A stretch of DNA of 64,000 nucleotides from Nocardia cyriacigeorgica (GTDB lineage: Bacteria > Actinomycetota > Actinomycetes > Mycobacteriales > Mycobacteriaceae): the NCBI RefSeq assembly GCF_005863245.1, contig NZ_VBUT01000012.1:124001-188000 (forward strand), read 5' to 3'. Made by a program: the position numbers and the translations under genes. Positions 53,444-61,192 of this stretch are shown piece after piece. Position 1 is the stretch's first letter, and every line of letters starts with the position of its first letter. The notes under the pieces are model-generated. The model was not told the origin of the DNA and did not search any database. It saw only the letters and a program-made list of their open reading frames with translations.

Positions 53444-54622
53444 GGCGCGGTGACGTTCTGTGCTGCGGCCGACTGCCCGGGCCGGGTGCCGCCCTTCGGC
53501 CAGATCAGGGAACCGGGTTTGCGGGCCTCGCGGCGAATCTTCGACACGCCGAGCCTGCAGGTCAGTTCCTTGATCGCAGCCCCGGGCCTGCCGCCGATAT
53601 AGGCCTTCACCGGGGTGTCATCCTTGCGTGCGAGTTGGCGGACACCGCTGCGCCGCCCAAGACTCACACACGCCCCCGAGAAAGCCACGCTGAGCGCCGC
53701 AGGCTCGGCGCCGGCGATGCGGCTCAGCACGGTGTCGACGGCCTGCGCGCCCAATGGCCCGGCGGCGTACGAACTCATCCGCAAGGGCAGACCCGAGGGC
53801 GCCGCCGCATCGCCCGCGGCGACGATCCTGTCGTCGTCGAGGCTGGTCAGCGTTTCGTCGGTGAGCAGCCGGCCGAGCGAGTCTGTGCGCAGCCCGCTGG
53901 CCCGGGCCAGATCGGGCACACCGAAACCGGCTGCCCAGATGGTGAGCGCACTCGTTCGCTCGACACCGCCGGCGAGGACGACCGCGTCCGGCCTTACCTC
54001 GGCCACCTCGTCGTCCTCGAGCACCGTGACACCGTGGCGGGACAACCAGGTGGCGATGGACCGGCGCCCTGGCGCACCGAACGTCGGTGCCAGGGTGCTG
54101 CCGCATATCAGCGTGACCGCTCGTCCTCGTTCGGCCAGTTCGGCAGCCGTCTCGATGCCGGTCAACCCGCCGCCGACGACGGTGATCGCAGCGTCGGGCG
54201 GCACCTCGTCGAGCCTGGCGCGCAGCCGCTGGGCGAACTCGAATTCGGCGATGGAGTAGGCGAATTCGGACGCGCCCGGCACGGATGGAGTCGAGCCGGT
54301 GCTCCCGACCGCGTAGATGATGTAGTCGTAGTCCAGCGTGCCCCCGGACGCCAGCTCCACTGTGCGTGCGGCGGTGTCGATGCGCGTGGCACTGTCGACG
54401 ACCAACTCGACCTCGTCGGCGAGCAGCGTGCCGTAGTCGACCTCGGCCTCCCCGGTACCGGCAACGAACTGGTGCAGCCGGACCCGGTCGACGAACTTTG
54501 CGCGCGGATTGATCAGCATGATGTCCAAGCCGGCGCGCACCCGCAGCCGATTGGCCGCGAGCGCTCCCGGCATAGCCACCGCCGATCACGACAACCTTGT
54601 TCGGTGTGCTGTGTTCAGGCAT
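53440..54622 (-). pseudogene. NAD(P)/FAD oxidoreductase (NDH-2-like), broken by one extra base
   Basis: Intact relatives have one frame; here two are needed. ATG 54620-54622 begins MPEHSTPNKVVVIGGGYAG, the FAD-binding GxGxxG. Near 54566-54568 (a CCC run on the plus strand) the continuation ALAANRLRVRAGLDIMLINP is found one base out of frame, and it runs to the stop at 53440 with IIYAVGST, ITVVGGGLTGIETAAELA and RIVAAGDAAAP. Removing one base of that run restores a continuous protein of about 393 residues. It is the oxidoreductase normally regulated by ECF41. Either the strain has lost it or this is a sequencing error. A shortened protein from an internal ATG (54577-54579) would lack the FAD dinucleotide fold. 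Confidence 0.85.
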
Positions 54623-54630
54623 GCCTCCAA

Positions 54631-54657
54631 GACACCGCAGACCCGTCGAACGTGACA
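54631..54657 (-). promoter_or_regulatory. ECF41-type promoter of the oxidoreductase-sigma operon
   Basis: On the minus strand TGTCACG (54651-54657), 16 bases, then TGTC (54631-54634). The published ECF41 motif as I recall it is TGTCACA-N16-CGTC, so only one base in each box differs and the spacing is exact. The expected transcript start falls within a few bases of the ATG at 54622, implying a leaderless message. Confidence 0.75.
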
Positions 54658-55228
54658 CTACGTGACGTGACGTGGCACACATCGCACGCGCAGGAGGAGA
54701 CCACAGCCTCGGGAGGTCTCGGCAATGTTCGCGTGAAAGCGGTCGCCGGCCGACCCGGCAAGGCTCTCTCGCGGCACGTAGTCGGCGGGCAGAGCCGGGC
54801 GTGGAGTTGGATCGCGCCTCGCCCATCGGACGCCACGGTCCCGAGCGGCCGAGCGCCGAACGCTTCCGGAAAATCCCTAGGTGTTTGCGCCGGATCCGGT
54901 CTGGGTAATACCGCGGTGACCCACGCAACACGCAGGTCACCGCGGACTGGCGCCCCCGGCAGGGCGCGCCGAAGATGGGAACGCGGGTGACCTGGAGATC
55001 TGCCCTGGTCGACTGGTAGTCGAAGCGGATTTCGCTCTGGGCTGAGCGACGGTGCGGCGTCCAACGCGCGTGGCGATCGTCGGTGACTACTCCAGTTGGA
55101 CGTTGCATCGCCTCGCCGGTCGCTTGCCGTCCCAACCTCCGCCAGCGGTGGGTGATCGCACGACTCGAACCCCCGAACCTGCGCTAAGGGTTCTGCGTTC
55201 GAGTGAGCGTCAAGACTGCCGCGGAACA
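54658..55228. other. Gene-free boundary region before the defence island
   Basis: About 570 bases without a credible gene on either strand. They include an 11-bp perfect inverted repeat (54911-54921 with 54935-54945). A tRNA-like 3' half on the minus strand near 55150-55195 may be a decayed integration site. Confidence 0.45.
55150..55195 (-). other. Degenerate tRNA-like 3' fragment, possible attachment-site remnant
   Basis: The minus strand reads CTTAGC, then GGTTCGGGGGTTCGAGTC and an acceptor-like tail. This parallels the anticodon-to-T-arm part of the intact tRNA-Lys at 16719-16791 (GGTTCGGGG-TTCGAGTC). The T-stem no longer pairs properly, so it is not a working tRNA. Confidence 0.25.
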
Positions 55229-56974
55229 TCAGCGGCACATGTGTGTCGGCACCTGGTGGCGGTCCAGAAAGTCTTGAAGGGCGGCGATACTTTCTTCGCG
55301 TACGGCGAGGATAAGGAGCGTGCGTGCTCGGGTGACTGCGACGTAGAGGACACGGAGTTCTTCCTGTTCCGCAGCGGTCGCAACGTTGCCTGTACGCCAT
55401 CGTGTGATCAGATCGTCGTCGGGCAGTAGCACGCACACGGCATCCGCTTCGTCTCCTTTCGCCTGGTGCACTGTGGTGAGCCGCGCCGTCGGGTGACGTG
55501 GTGCCCGTTGGCCGATTGAGGCGATCTTGCTTCGCAGCAGGCCCTTGCCGCCGGCCGGTGCTGCTCCGCTCGGACGCCACCACGCTTTGATGCGGGCGTT
55601 CACTTCGCCCGCCCATGTTGAGGAGGGCGTCGGAAGGCCCTTGAGGAAGGCGTAAGCGTGGCGCCGTAGCGCGGCAGGCGAGAGCCCGACGGTACGACAG
55701 ATCCGCGTGACGCTGCCGGTCTGCTCTGGATACCAGTAGCCCAAGAGGATCTGCTCGGCTTGTTGGCATGCTTGATCGAGTTCGGCGGCTTGGGTTGTAC
55801 CGGATTGCAGGCATTGATATGCGCGAGCGAGGCGAGTGATCGTGTTGCTGTCGGGCTCGGCGCGGCGATGGGCCGGTGGGAGTTGGGTGTGTTTGCGAGC
55901 CAGTACAAGCATCGAGGGACTCGTGATCTCCGACTCGTGGTGGCGGTCGGCCAACTCGACCGCCAGCTCGACGAGGTCCTGTCCTGTGCGGCTGTGTACC
56001 GCCTTGCCCGCATTGCCGAACGCGGTGGGAATGAGGTGGACAGCGGGTCCGGTGGTGCGGACCACGCTGGTGTCGGGAGGGCGGTTTCCGGTACGCAGGG
56101 TTGTGGCCAGCGCACAGATCGGAGGTGCGCTACGTCGGTTGCCCGTCAGGGTCGCTCGGCTGCCAAGCATGTTCCGCATGTTGAGCAGTCGGGTCGGATC
56201 GGCTTGATTCCAGCCGTAGATCGCTTGGTCGGGGTCGGCGACGAGGACCAGGGGGACACCGTGGGTGCGGAGTACCTCGAGGATGGCGAGGTCGGTGATC
56301 GAGCAGTCCTGCGCCTCGTCGACGATCACTTCGGTGAAGCGTGAGCGCAGCGGGACCGTAACGCTATGCGGGTCGGCGCGTAGGTAGCGCATCGCGTAGA
56401 GACGGGCTTCGTGGCCGGTGAAGTATCCGCGTTCGCGCCATTGGTCTCGATACTGATGCACGGCCTGCTTCCATCGTGTCCATGAGTACGGCGAGTCGGA
56501 CACGGTTCTTCCCGCGCTGCTGTTCTTTCCGGGTTTGACAACATCTTCTCGGAGTGTGTCGGGATCAAGGGTGAAGGTGAAGGCGGACAGGGCGACGGCA
56601 CGGGTTCCCAGCTTCACCTCGGCCCTGGCTAGCTGTGCCCACGATTCCAGCAGTTGTGGTGGCTGGGGCAGCTTGAGGAACGGGGATACGAGGAAATGCC
56701 AGATGAATCCGTCGAGAGTGCCAATGTAGTGCGGGAACTGGGCTAGTTCCGGGTGTCCCTCGGTGATGCACCGGGCCTTCATCTGGTCGCGGGCGGTGCG
56801 GGTGAACGACACCAGCGCTCGTCCACTACGAAGTGCACCTGCCGGACGTTGCAGATGGCGGGAGACGATCACATGCGTCTTGCCGGCGCCGGGACACGCC
56901 TGCACGAAGAGGGGTGCGTCGGCGTAGATCGCGTACTGCTGTTCGGCTTGGGCGTGTTCGATGGCGATGCTCAC
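55229..56974 (-). CDS. gajB: GajB-like UvrD/Rep-family helicase of a Gabija system
   Basis: A 581-residue superfamily 1 helicase-like protein. Walker A is CPGAGKTH at residues 27-34. The Q/Ia region has VSFTRTARDQM, motif II is VIVDEAQD (about 216-223) followed by VADPDQAIYGW, motif V is TVHQAKGDEADAV and motif VI is LRVLYVAVTRAR. It is short for UvrD and lacks its accessory subdomains, as GajB does. GTG 56972-56974 overlaps the gajA stop (GTGA). In Gabija, GajB works with the GajA nuclease complex to abort phage infection. Confidence 0.85.
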   Translation of the reverse strand: MSIAIEHAQAEQQYAIYADAPLFVQACPGAGKTHVIVSRHLQRPAGALRSGRALVSFTRTARDQMKARCITEGHPELAQFPHYIGTLDGFIWHFLVSPFLKLPQPPQLLESWAQLARAEVKLGTRAVALSAFTFTLDPDTLREDVVKPGKNSSAGRTVSDSPYSWTRWKQAVHQYRDQWRERGYFTGHEARLYAMRYLRADPHSVTVPLRSRFTEVIVDEAQDCSITDLAILEVLRTHGVPLVLVADPDQAIYGWNQADPTRLLNMRNMLGSRATLTGNRRSAPPICALATTLRTGNRPPDTSVVRTTGPAVHLIPTAFGNAGKAVHSRTGQDLVELAVELADRHHESEITSPSMLVLARKHTQLPPAHRRAEPDSNTITRLARAYQCLQSGTTQAAELDQACQQAEQILLGYWYPEQTGSVTRICRTVGLSPAALRRHAYAFLKGLPTPSSTWAGEVNARIKAWWRPSGAAPAGGKGLLRSKIASIGQRAPRHPTARLTTVHQAKGDEADAVCVLLPDDDLITRWRTGNVATAAEQEELRVLYVAVTRARTLLILAVREESIAALQDFLDRHQVPTHMCR

Positions 56975-58848
56975 TGGATCGGAGCCTGTTCCTCAGCGGT
57001 CGTGATGTACTTGATCGCCTCTTGCAGGTAGCCGGGGATCGTGAAGGGACGCTCAGGTTGCCGAGTAAGGATATCGGCCAGTTCCTGCGCGAAGCGCGGT
57101 TTCGAAACCTTTGTGCCCTTCGCGGGCTTGTGCTCGTCATCGGGGTACTTGTCCGGATCGAACAAGCCCCAGAACGCTCGGGATGGATCGTCCGATCCCA
57201 GTATCGTGTCCCAGCGGTGTTGGGACTGAGGATGACAGGCGAGGAACGCGTCGCGGAGGACGCTCTCGTTGCTGGCCTGCCACAGTTGCGGTTCGAGTGA
57301 TTGTTCACCTGCGAAGACACCGAGCCGCTCGCGGCCGTGCCGCTCTGATTCTGCGTCGTAGTTGACGATCCGCTGCGGATCGTCTTCTCCGGCTTCCCGG
57401 TCGGAGTCCGTGATCAAGGCGATGCGTTGGGCGATACGAGAACCCCCCACGGGGGTCAACAGTAACTTCAGGTAGGTCGCGAACCCGACGCCCTCGACCA
57501 GCAGCATGGTCGTGCCGTGGAAGCGTTCCCGCGCTTGACGGGCCGCGAAAACGTCCGCTGGCCCTGCATCGTCGGCTGAGGCCAGAATGCGCTCGGCGAA
57601 AGCTGGTAGCAAGAGAGCTTCTGACAGTCCCTCGACGAGGATCGCCCGCGGCGCATACAGCAGCGCGTTACGGGTCACGTCGAGAAGCCGGTCGAGATGG
57701 CGGATCTCTCTGTCCTTTAATCCCAGCGCACCGACGGCAACCGCTTGCCCTTGCCATCGTCGGGTTTCGGGGTCGCGTCGACGAGTCATCACGACGATGT
57801 CGCGGACGCTGACCGCTGCCGAGAGCACCGGGGAGTGAGTGGTCACCACCACCTGGAGATGCCCGGCAGGAGCTGTGGGGTCGACCAGCTGGCCACTTTC
57901 CTTGCTGGTCGCGAGTCGTCGTGAGTCCTGGGCTCGTCGTCGGAGGTGTCGCAGGAGGAGGGTCTGTAGTTGAGGGTGAAGGTGGGCTTCGGGTTCCTCG
58001 ACCAGCAGTACCGTCAGGTCGGTGTCCTTCAACGCTCGCAGTTCGGCTAGGACGGTGGCAATATACAGAGCGTTCGCGTAGCCCAAGCCCGAGGAAGTGA
58101 GCGGTCCGAGGATGCCCGGTGCGTCGCCCAACATCATTTGGAGGGTGCGAGCGATCGAGGCGAGGCTGGGGTCGGTGATCTGAAATCCGGCTTGCTGCGG
58201 ATGAGCGCCGGAGGTGAACTCCTTGAGTGGTGTGTTGATCTCTTCCTGCAACCGGGTGATGATGTCGTTGTCGATGATGCCGTTGAGCGCTTTCTGCGCC
58301 TGATCGAGAAACGTCGATGTGGCTTCTTGACCGCCGAGTAGCCCACTGAGGATCGTGCGGATCCGTCCGGCGGACGCACCACCCAGGTCGTGGACGGCGT
58401 CGCGAAGCGGCTTGAGGTAGACGTGCCGGATTCCGCTGCGCAGGGCTGGATCTGCGCAGGGGATGTCCGCGCCCCGGAACCAGCCGGTGGTACCCCGCCG
58501 CCGATCGTCGGTAGACCGCTGGTATTCGAGACCCCAGCGGGCCAGGAACATGTCGGGTGAGTCCGGCTCCGGCACCCGACCCTCGATGTAGGTGCCCGAC
58601 TGTCCGCTGGCGATGTCGGCGAGGGTGACGTCGAGGCGAGTGGTGAACTCGCCGGCGGTGACCTCGGCATCGGTGGGCCATGGGACTCTGCCGTTGTCCA
58701 ACGGTTCGGTCAGTACTCGTAAGGCATCGATCACGGTGCTCTTGCCGGCGTTGTTTTCTCCGGCCAGTACTGTGAGGTCCGGTCGGAACGTAACGGTCAC
58801 TTCGCGGCATGATCGATAGTTGCTCGTGTGAACCTGCGAGATGTGCAT
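56971..58848 (-). CDS. gajA: GajA-like ATPase-TOPRIM nuclease of a Gabija system
   Basis: A 625-residue OLD-family protein. It has N-terminal ABC-type ATPase Walker A GENNAGKST (residues 30-38), an SSGLGYANAL signature near 252, Walker B LLVEEPEAHLHP (281-292) and His switch TTHSP (336-340). The TOPRIM domain starts at 402, with the Glu motif ILVEGLSEALLLPAF, a second LVEGVGF block near 450 and the Asp motif ALITDSDRE (477-485). In studied Gabija systems GajA is a sequence-specific DNA nicking enzyme inhibited by nucleotides. ATG 58846-58848 follows AAGGCGGG. It is coupled to gajB by overlap. Confidence 0.87.
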   Translation of the reverse strand: MHISQVHTSNYRSCREVTVTFRPDLTVLAGENNAGKSTVIDALRVLTEPLDNGRVPWPTDAEVTAGEFTTRLDVTLADIASGQSGTYIEGRVPEPDSPDMFLARWGLEYQRSTDDRRRGTTGWFRGADIPCADPALRSGIRHVYLKPLRDAVHDLGGASAGRIRTILSGLLGGQEATSTFLDQAQKALNGIIDNDIITRLQEEINTPLKEFTSGAHPQQAGFQITDPSLASIARTLQMMLGDAPGILGPLTSSGLGYANALYIATVLAELRALKDTDLTVLLVEEPEAHLHPQLQTLLLRHLRRRAQDSRRLATSKESGQLVDPTAPAGHLQVVVTTHSPVLSAAVSVRDIVVMTRRRDPETRRWQGQAVAVGALGLKDREIRHLDRLLDVTRNALLYAPRAILVEGLSEALLLPAFAERILASADDAGPADVFAARQARERFHGTTMLLVEGVGFATYLKLLLTPVGGSRIAQRIALITDSDREAGEDDPQRIVNYDAESERHGRERLGVFAGEQSLEPQLWQASNESVLRDAFLACHPQSQHRWDTILGSDDPSRAFWGLFDPDKYPDDEHKPAKGTKVSKPRFAQELADILTRQPERPFTIPGYLQEAIKYITTAEEQAPIQ

Positions 58849-58908
58849 GTCCCGCCTTCATTGCAGGTGAGTTGTTTGAGATGTGCATCCGAGTAGCTCG
58901 TCCGATCG

Positions 58909-58926
58909 TTACCCGACTTCGGGTAA
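58909..58926. promoter_or_regulatory. 18-base palindrome upstream of gajA
   Basis: TTACCCGA (58909-58916) and TCGGGTAA (58919-58926) form a perfect dyad 61 bases before gajA and 21 bases after the XRE-ImmA stop. It could be an operator for the XRE protein or a weak terminator of its gene. There is no T-run. Confidence 0.4.
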
Positions 58927-58946
58927 GGGCGAGCGCCGATGTCCTG

Positions 58947-60128
58947 CTAGGGCACCAGTCGAAGCTCCGGGCGATCGGATCGCAGACCCAGAAGCTCCTG
59001 GACCCGTTCGACTGGCCAGGCGAGCTCGGAGGCGAGACCGGTGAGGCTTGCCCCGTGCTTTGTCGCCAGTTCGAAGGCTTGTGCCAACAGCACGGGCTTC
59101 TCGCCGGGATAGCGTGCGATCGGCTCGTCGACGAACAGGTTCTGGGCTTTCAGCTGGTTGAGGCGTTGGTAGGCGCGACTGGCCGTCGGAGCGGAGAACA
59201 AGCCCAGTTCGCGGCAGCGGTAGAGCAATGATTTCACCGACACCCCCCATGCGGTTTGCAGGCGTGCCAACGCGGTGAAGTCCACCCGGTTCGGAAGCTC
59301 TGGCCTGATGCTGGCTTGCGGGGTGAGGAACTCCGCGGCGAAGGCGTCGGCTTCCCGCTCGTGCTGCTGATCACCGGGCGCGGTGTCGCCGTGCAGAACC
59401 AGGTGGCCCAGCTCGTGCGCCGCGCTGAACCGGTACCAGTAGACGTCATCCGCGCGATCGGGGGTCAACACGACTAACGGTCGAGGGAGTCGGGATGTGG
59501 AGAACGCCGCGATCCGTGCCGCTTCGGCGCGCTCGAACGGCAGCATCGCCACCACAATGCCGCGCGACTCCATCAGCCGGACCAGGTGGGCAATCGGCCT
59601 CTGCCCAAGCCCCCAGTACGCTCGCAGTTGCTGGGCCGCCCGAACCGGATCGGGTGCGGGGCCGTCTGTCGACATGATCTCGCCGCCCGCGAAACCAGGC
59701 AGGTCGACGATGGGGAGTTGGACCCACCGCTCCAGCGCATGGGTCAACTCCCACACCTGAGAGGCGAATGCGACCGCCTTGTCCCGCTGGAACATTCGCG
59801 TCGACCGCAGGCTGCGGAAGTGCGTGCCGGAGGCGTCCAGTTGCGCGTTGGGTCGGCCGGCGGCGAAGAACGTCACCGGCACGTCCAGCACCTCGGCAAG
59901 GCGCAGGAGCACGTCCGGGCGAGGACGTACCACTCCCGCCTCGTACTGGCCGACGGCGGCCGGGGTGACCCGCAAGTCGTCGGCGACATCCTTTTTGGTG
60001 AGCCCCTTGAGCTGCCGGGCCTGGGTCAGCCGGGCAGGGTCGAATGCACTCGCGACGTCGGCCGGAGTCGGTGGCGATGACCTGCCCGGCTGGAGCAGGA
60101 AGAGCTGTGGCTGATCAGTTTTGGTCAT
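58947..60128 (-). CDS. XRE regulator fused to ImmA/IrrE-type metallopeptidase
   Basis: A 393-residue protein. The XRE helix-turn-helix is at about residues 32-82 (RQLKGLTKKDVADDLRVTPAAVGQYEAG across its helices). The zinc peptidase domain has HELGHLVLH starting at residue 238 and EREADAFAAEFLTP near 256, supplying the third ligand. Such proteins cleave repressors or act as stress-sensing regulators, for example ImmA of ICEBs1 and IrrE/DdrO of Deinococcus. Its start overlaps the stop of the upstream gene by 14 bases. Lying directly before gajA, it may regulate the defence genes. Confidence 0.9.
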   Translation of the reverse strand: MTKTDQPQLFLLQPGRSSPPTPADVASAFDPARLTQARQLKGLTKKDVADDLRVTPAAVGQYEAGVVRPRPDVLLRLAEVLDVPVTFFAAGRPNAQLDASGTHFRSLRSTRMFQRDKAVAFASQVWELTHALERWVQLPIVDLPGFAGGEIMSTDGPAPDPVRAAQQLRAYWGLGQRPIAHLVRLMESRGIVVAMLPFERAEAARIAAFSTSRLPRPLVVLTPDRADDVYWYRFSAAHELGHLVLHGDTAPGDQQHEREADAFAAEFLTPQASIRPELPNRVDFTALARLQTAWGVSVKSLLYRCRELGLFSAPTASRAYQRLNQLKAQNLFVDEPIARYPGEKPVLLAQAFELATKHGASLTGLASELAWPVERVQELLGLRSDRPELRLVP

Positions 60129-60972
60129 TGTCCCGGGTGTGGGCCTCGTCGGTGCGGCGCTCGGTCAGGGGGGGCACGTCCAGCTTCCTGTCGCCGGAGG
60201 GGCGCGGTCCGAGGGGCAGTCCGGGTTCCTCGGCGGCGTCGAACCGCGGCACGTCGCTGCCCTGGCCAGCCGTGTTCAACCCGTCGCTATCCTTCGCGAT
60301 ACCGGGCAGTCCTGCGGGGACCAGCGGCAGCGGTGTGTGCTCACCCCAGAGCAATTCACCACCACCGACATGCTTGGCCCGGCCCCACTCGATGTTCATG
60401 ACGCCAGCCTCCAGGTTGCAGGCATAGGCGATCACGATCAGCTCCGTGCCGTCCCCGAGTTGAGGGAACACCTCGTAGTCCTCGGGCAGGTCGTAGTCGG
60501 CCCACGACTCGTCCAGGTACGGGTGCGGTCGTTCCACCTCGGTCGCGTGCGCGCCGAACAGCCGCTGCCGCTGCCCGGACACCGGCACGGGAAGACGGGC
60601 GTTCTTCACAGGAACGCCGGACCGGTCCGCGTACCTCAGCGGGAACAACACCCTGTCCGCCACAACGGGAAGCTCGTAGCCGCCGAACTTCGCCACCTTT
60701 GCCCCGTCGATCGACATTACCGCCGCTACTAGTTCCTCGTGCTGGCACTCCCACAGCGTGGTTCCGTACACCCGGAGTTTTGTCGACCGCGCGGCATCAT
60801 GACCGGCCCGTGCTCGCGTGTGCGCGACCGCAAGCGCGGCTGGGATACGCTCACGCAGCACTTCGACGTGCTCGCCGAAGGCGTCGGCCTCCCAATCGGA
60901 CCCCCGTACAGATCTCATGTCGCCGCTCCAGTCCTTGAATTGTGTCGACGCTTCAGTTCGCGGCGACTTCAT
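60115..60972 (-). CDS. Hypothetical protein coupled to the XRE-ImmA gene
   Basis: A 285-residue soluble protein with no recognised domain. Visible parts are a charged helix (FGEHVEVLRERIPAALAVAHTRAR), a mixed alpha/beta middle (YELPVVADRVLFPLRYADR, ELIVIAYACNLEAGVMNIEWG) with two Trp-rich stretches, and a charged, probably disordered tail after about residue 235. ATG 60970-60972 is used; an ATG at residue 19 is possible. The 14-base overlap with the XRE-ImmA gene implies a joint function, for instance substrate and protease or toxin and regulator, which is inference. Confidence 0.75.
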   Translation of the reverse strand: MKSPRTEASTQFKDWSGDMRSVRGSDWEADAFGEHVEVLRERIPAALAVAHTRARAGHDAARSTKLRVYGTTLWECQHEELVAAVMSIDGAKVAKFGGYELPVVADRVLFPLRYADRSGVPVKNARLPVPVSGQRQRLFGAHATEVERPHPYLDESWADYDLPEDYEVFPQLGDGTELIVIAYACNLEAGVMNIEWGRAKHVGGGELLWGEHTPLPLVPAGLPGIAKDSDGLNTAGQGSDVPRFDAAEEPGLPLGPRPSGDRKLDVPPLTERRTDEAHTRDNDQN

Positions 60973-61192
60973 GCATGTCAGACTTTAGTTGATCGCTCAG
61001 AACTTTCACAGTCTGTAACGGTGGCGTGTCACGGTTGCTCCCCCGCTTGTGCGGCAGGGGACAAGTCGACCTGGCACCTTCGTTGCGGCAGGCTGCCGGC
61101 CGATAAATTGCCGTCACTCGAACGGGTGTGGTGGCGACGTTCTGTGATGATGTACCTCTGGTGCAGACCATAGGGGCGCCGCGCGACCCTGC

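Noticed and set aside
55150..55195. A functional tRNA gene at this position
   Set aside because: The T-loop-like core is present, but the T-stem and acceptor do not pair and the 5' half is missing.
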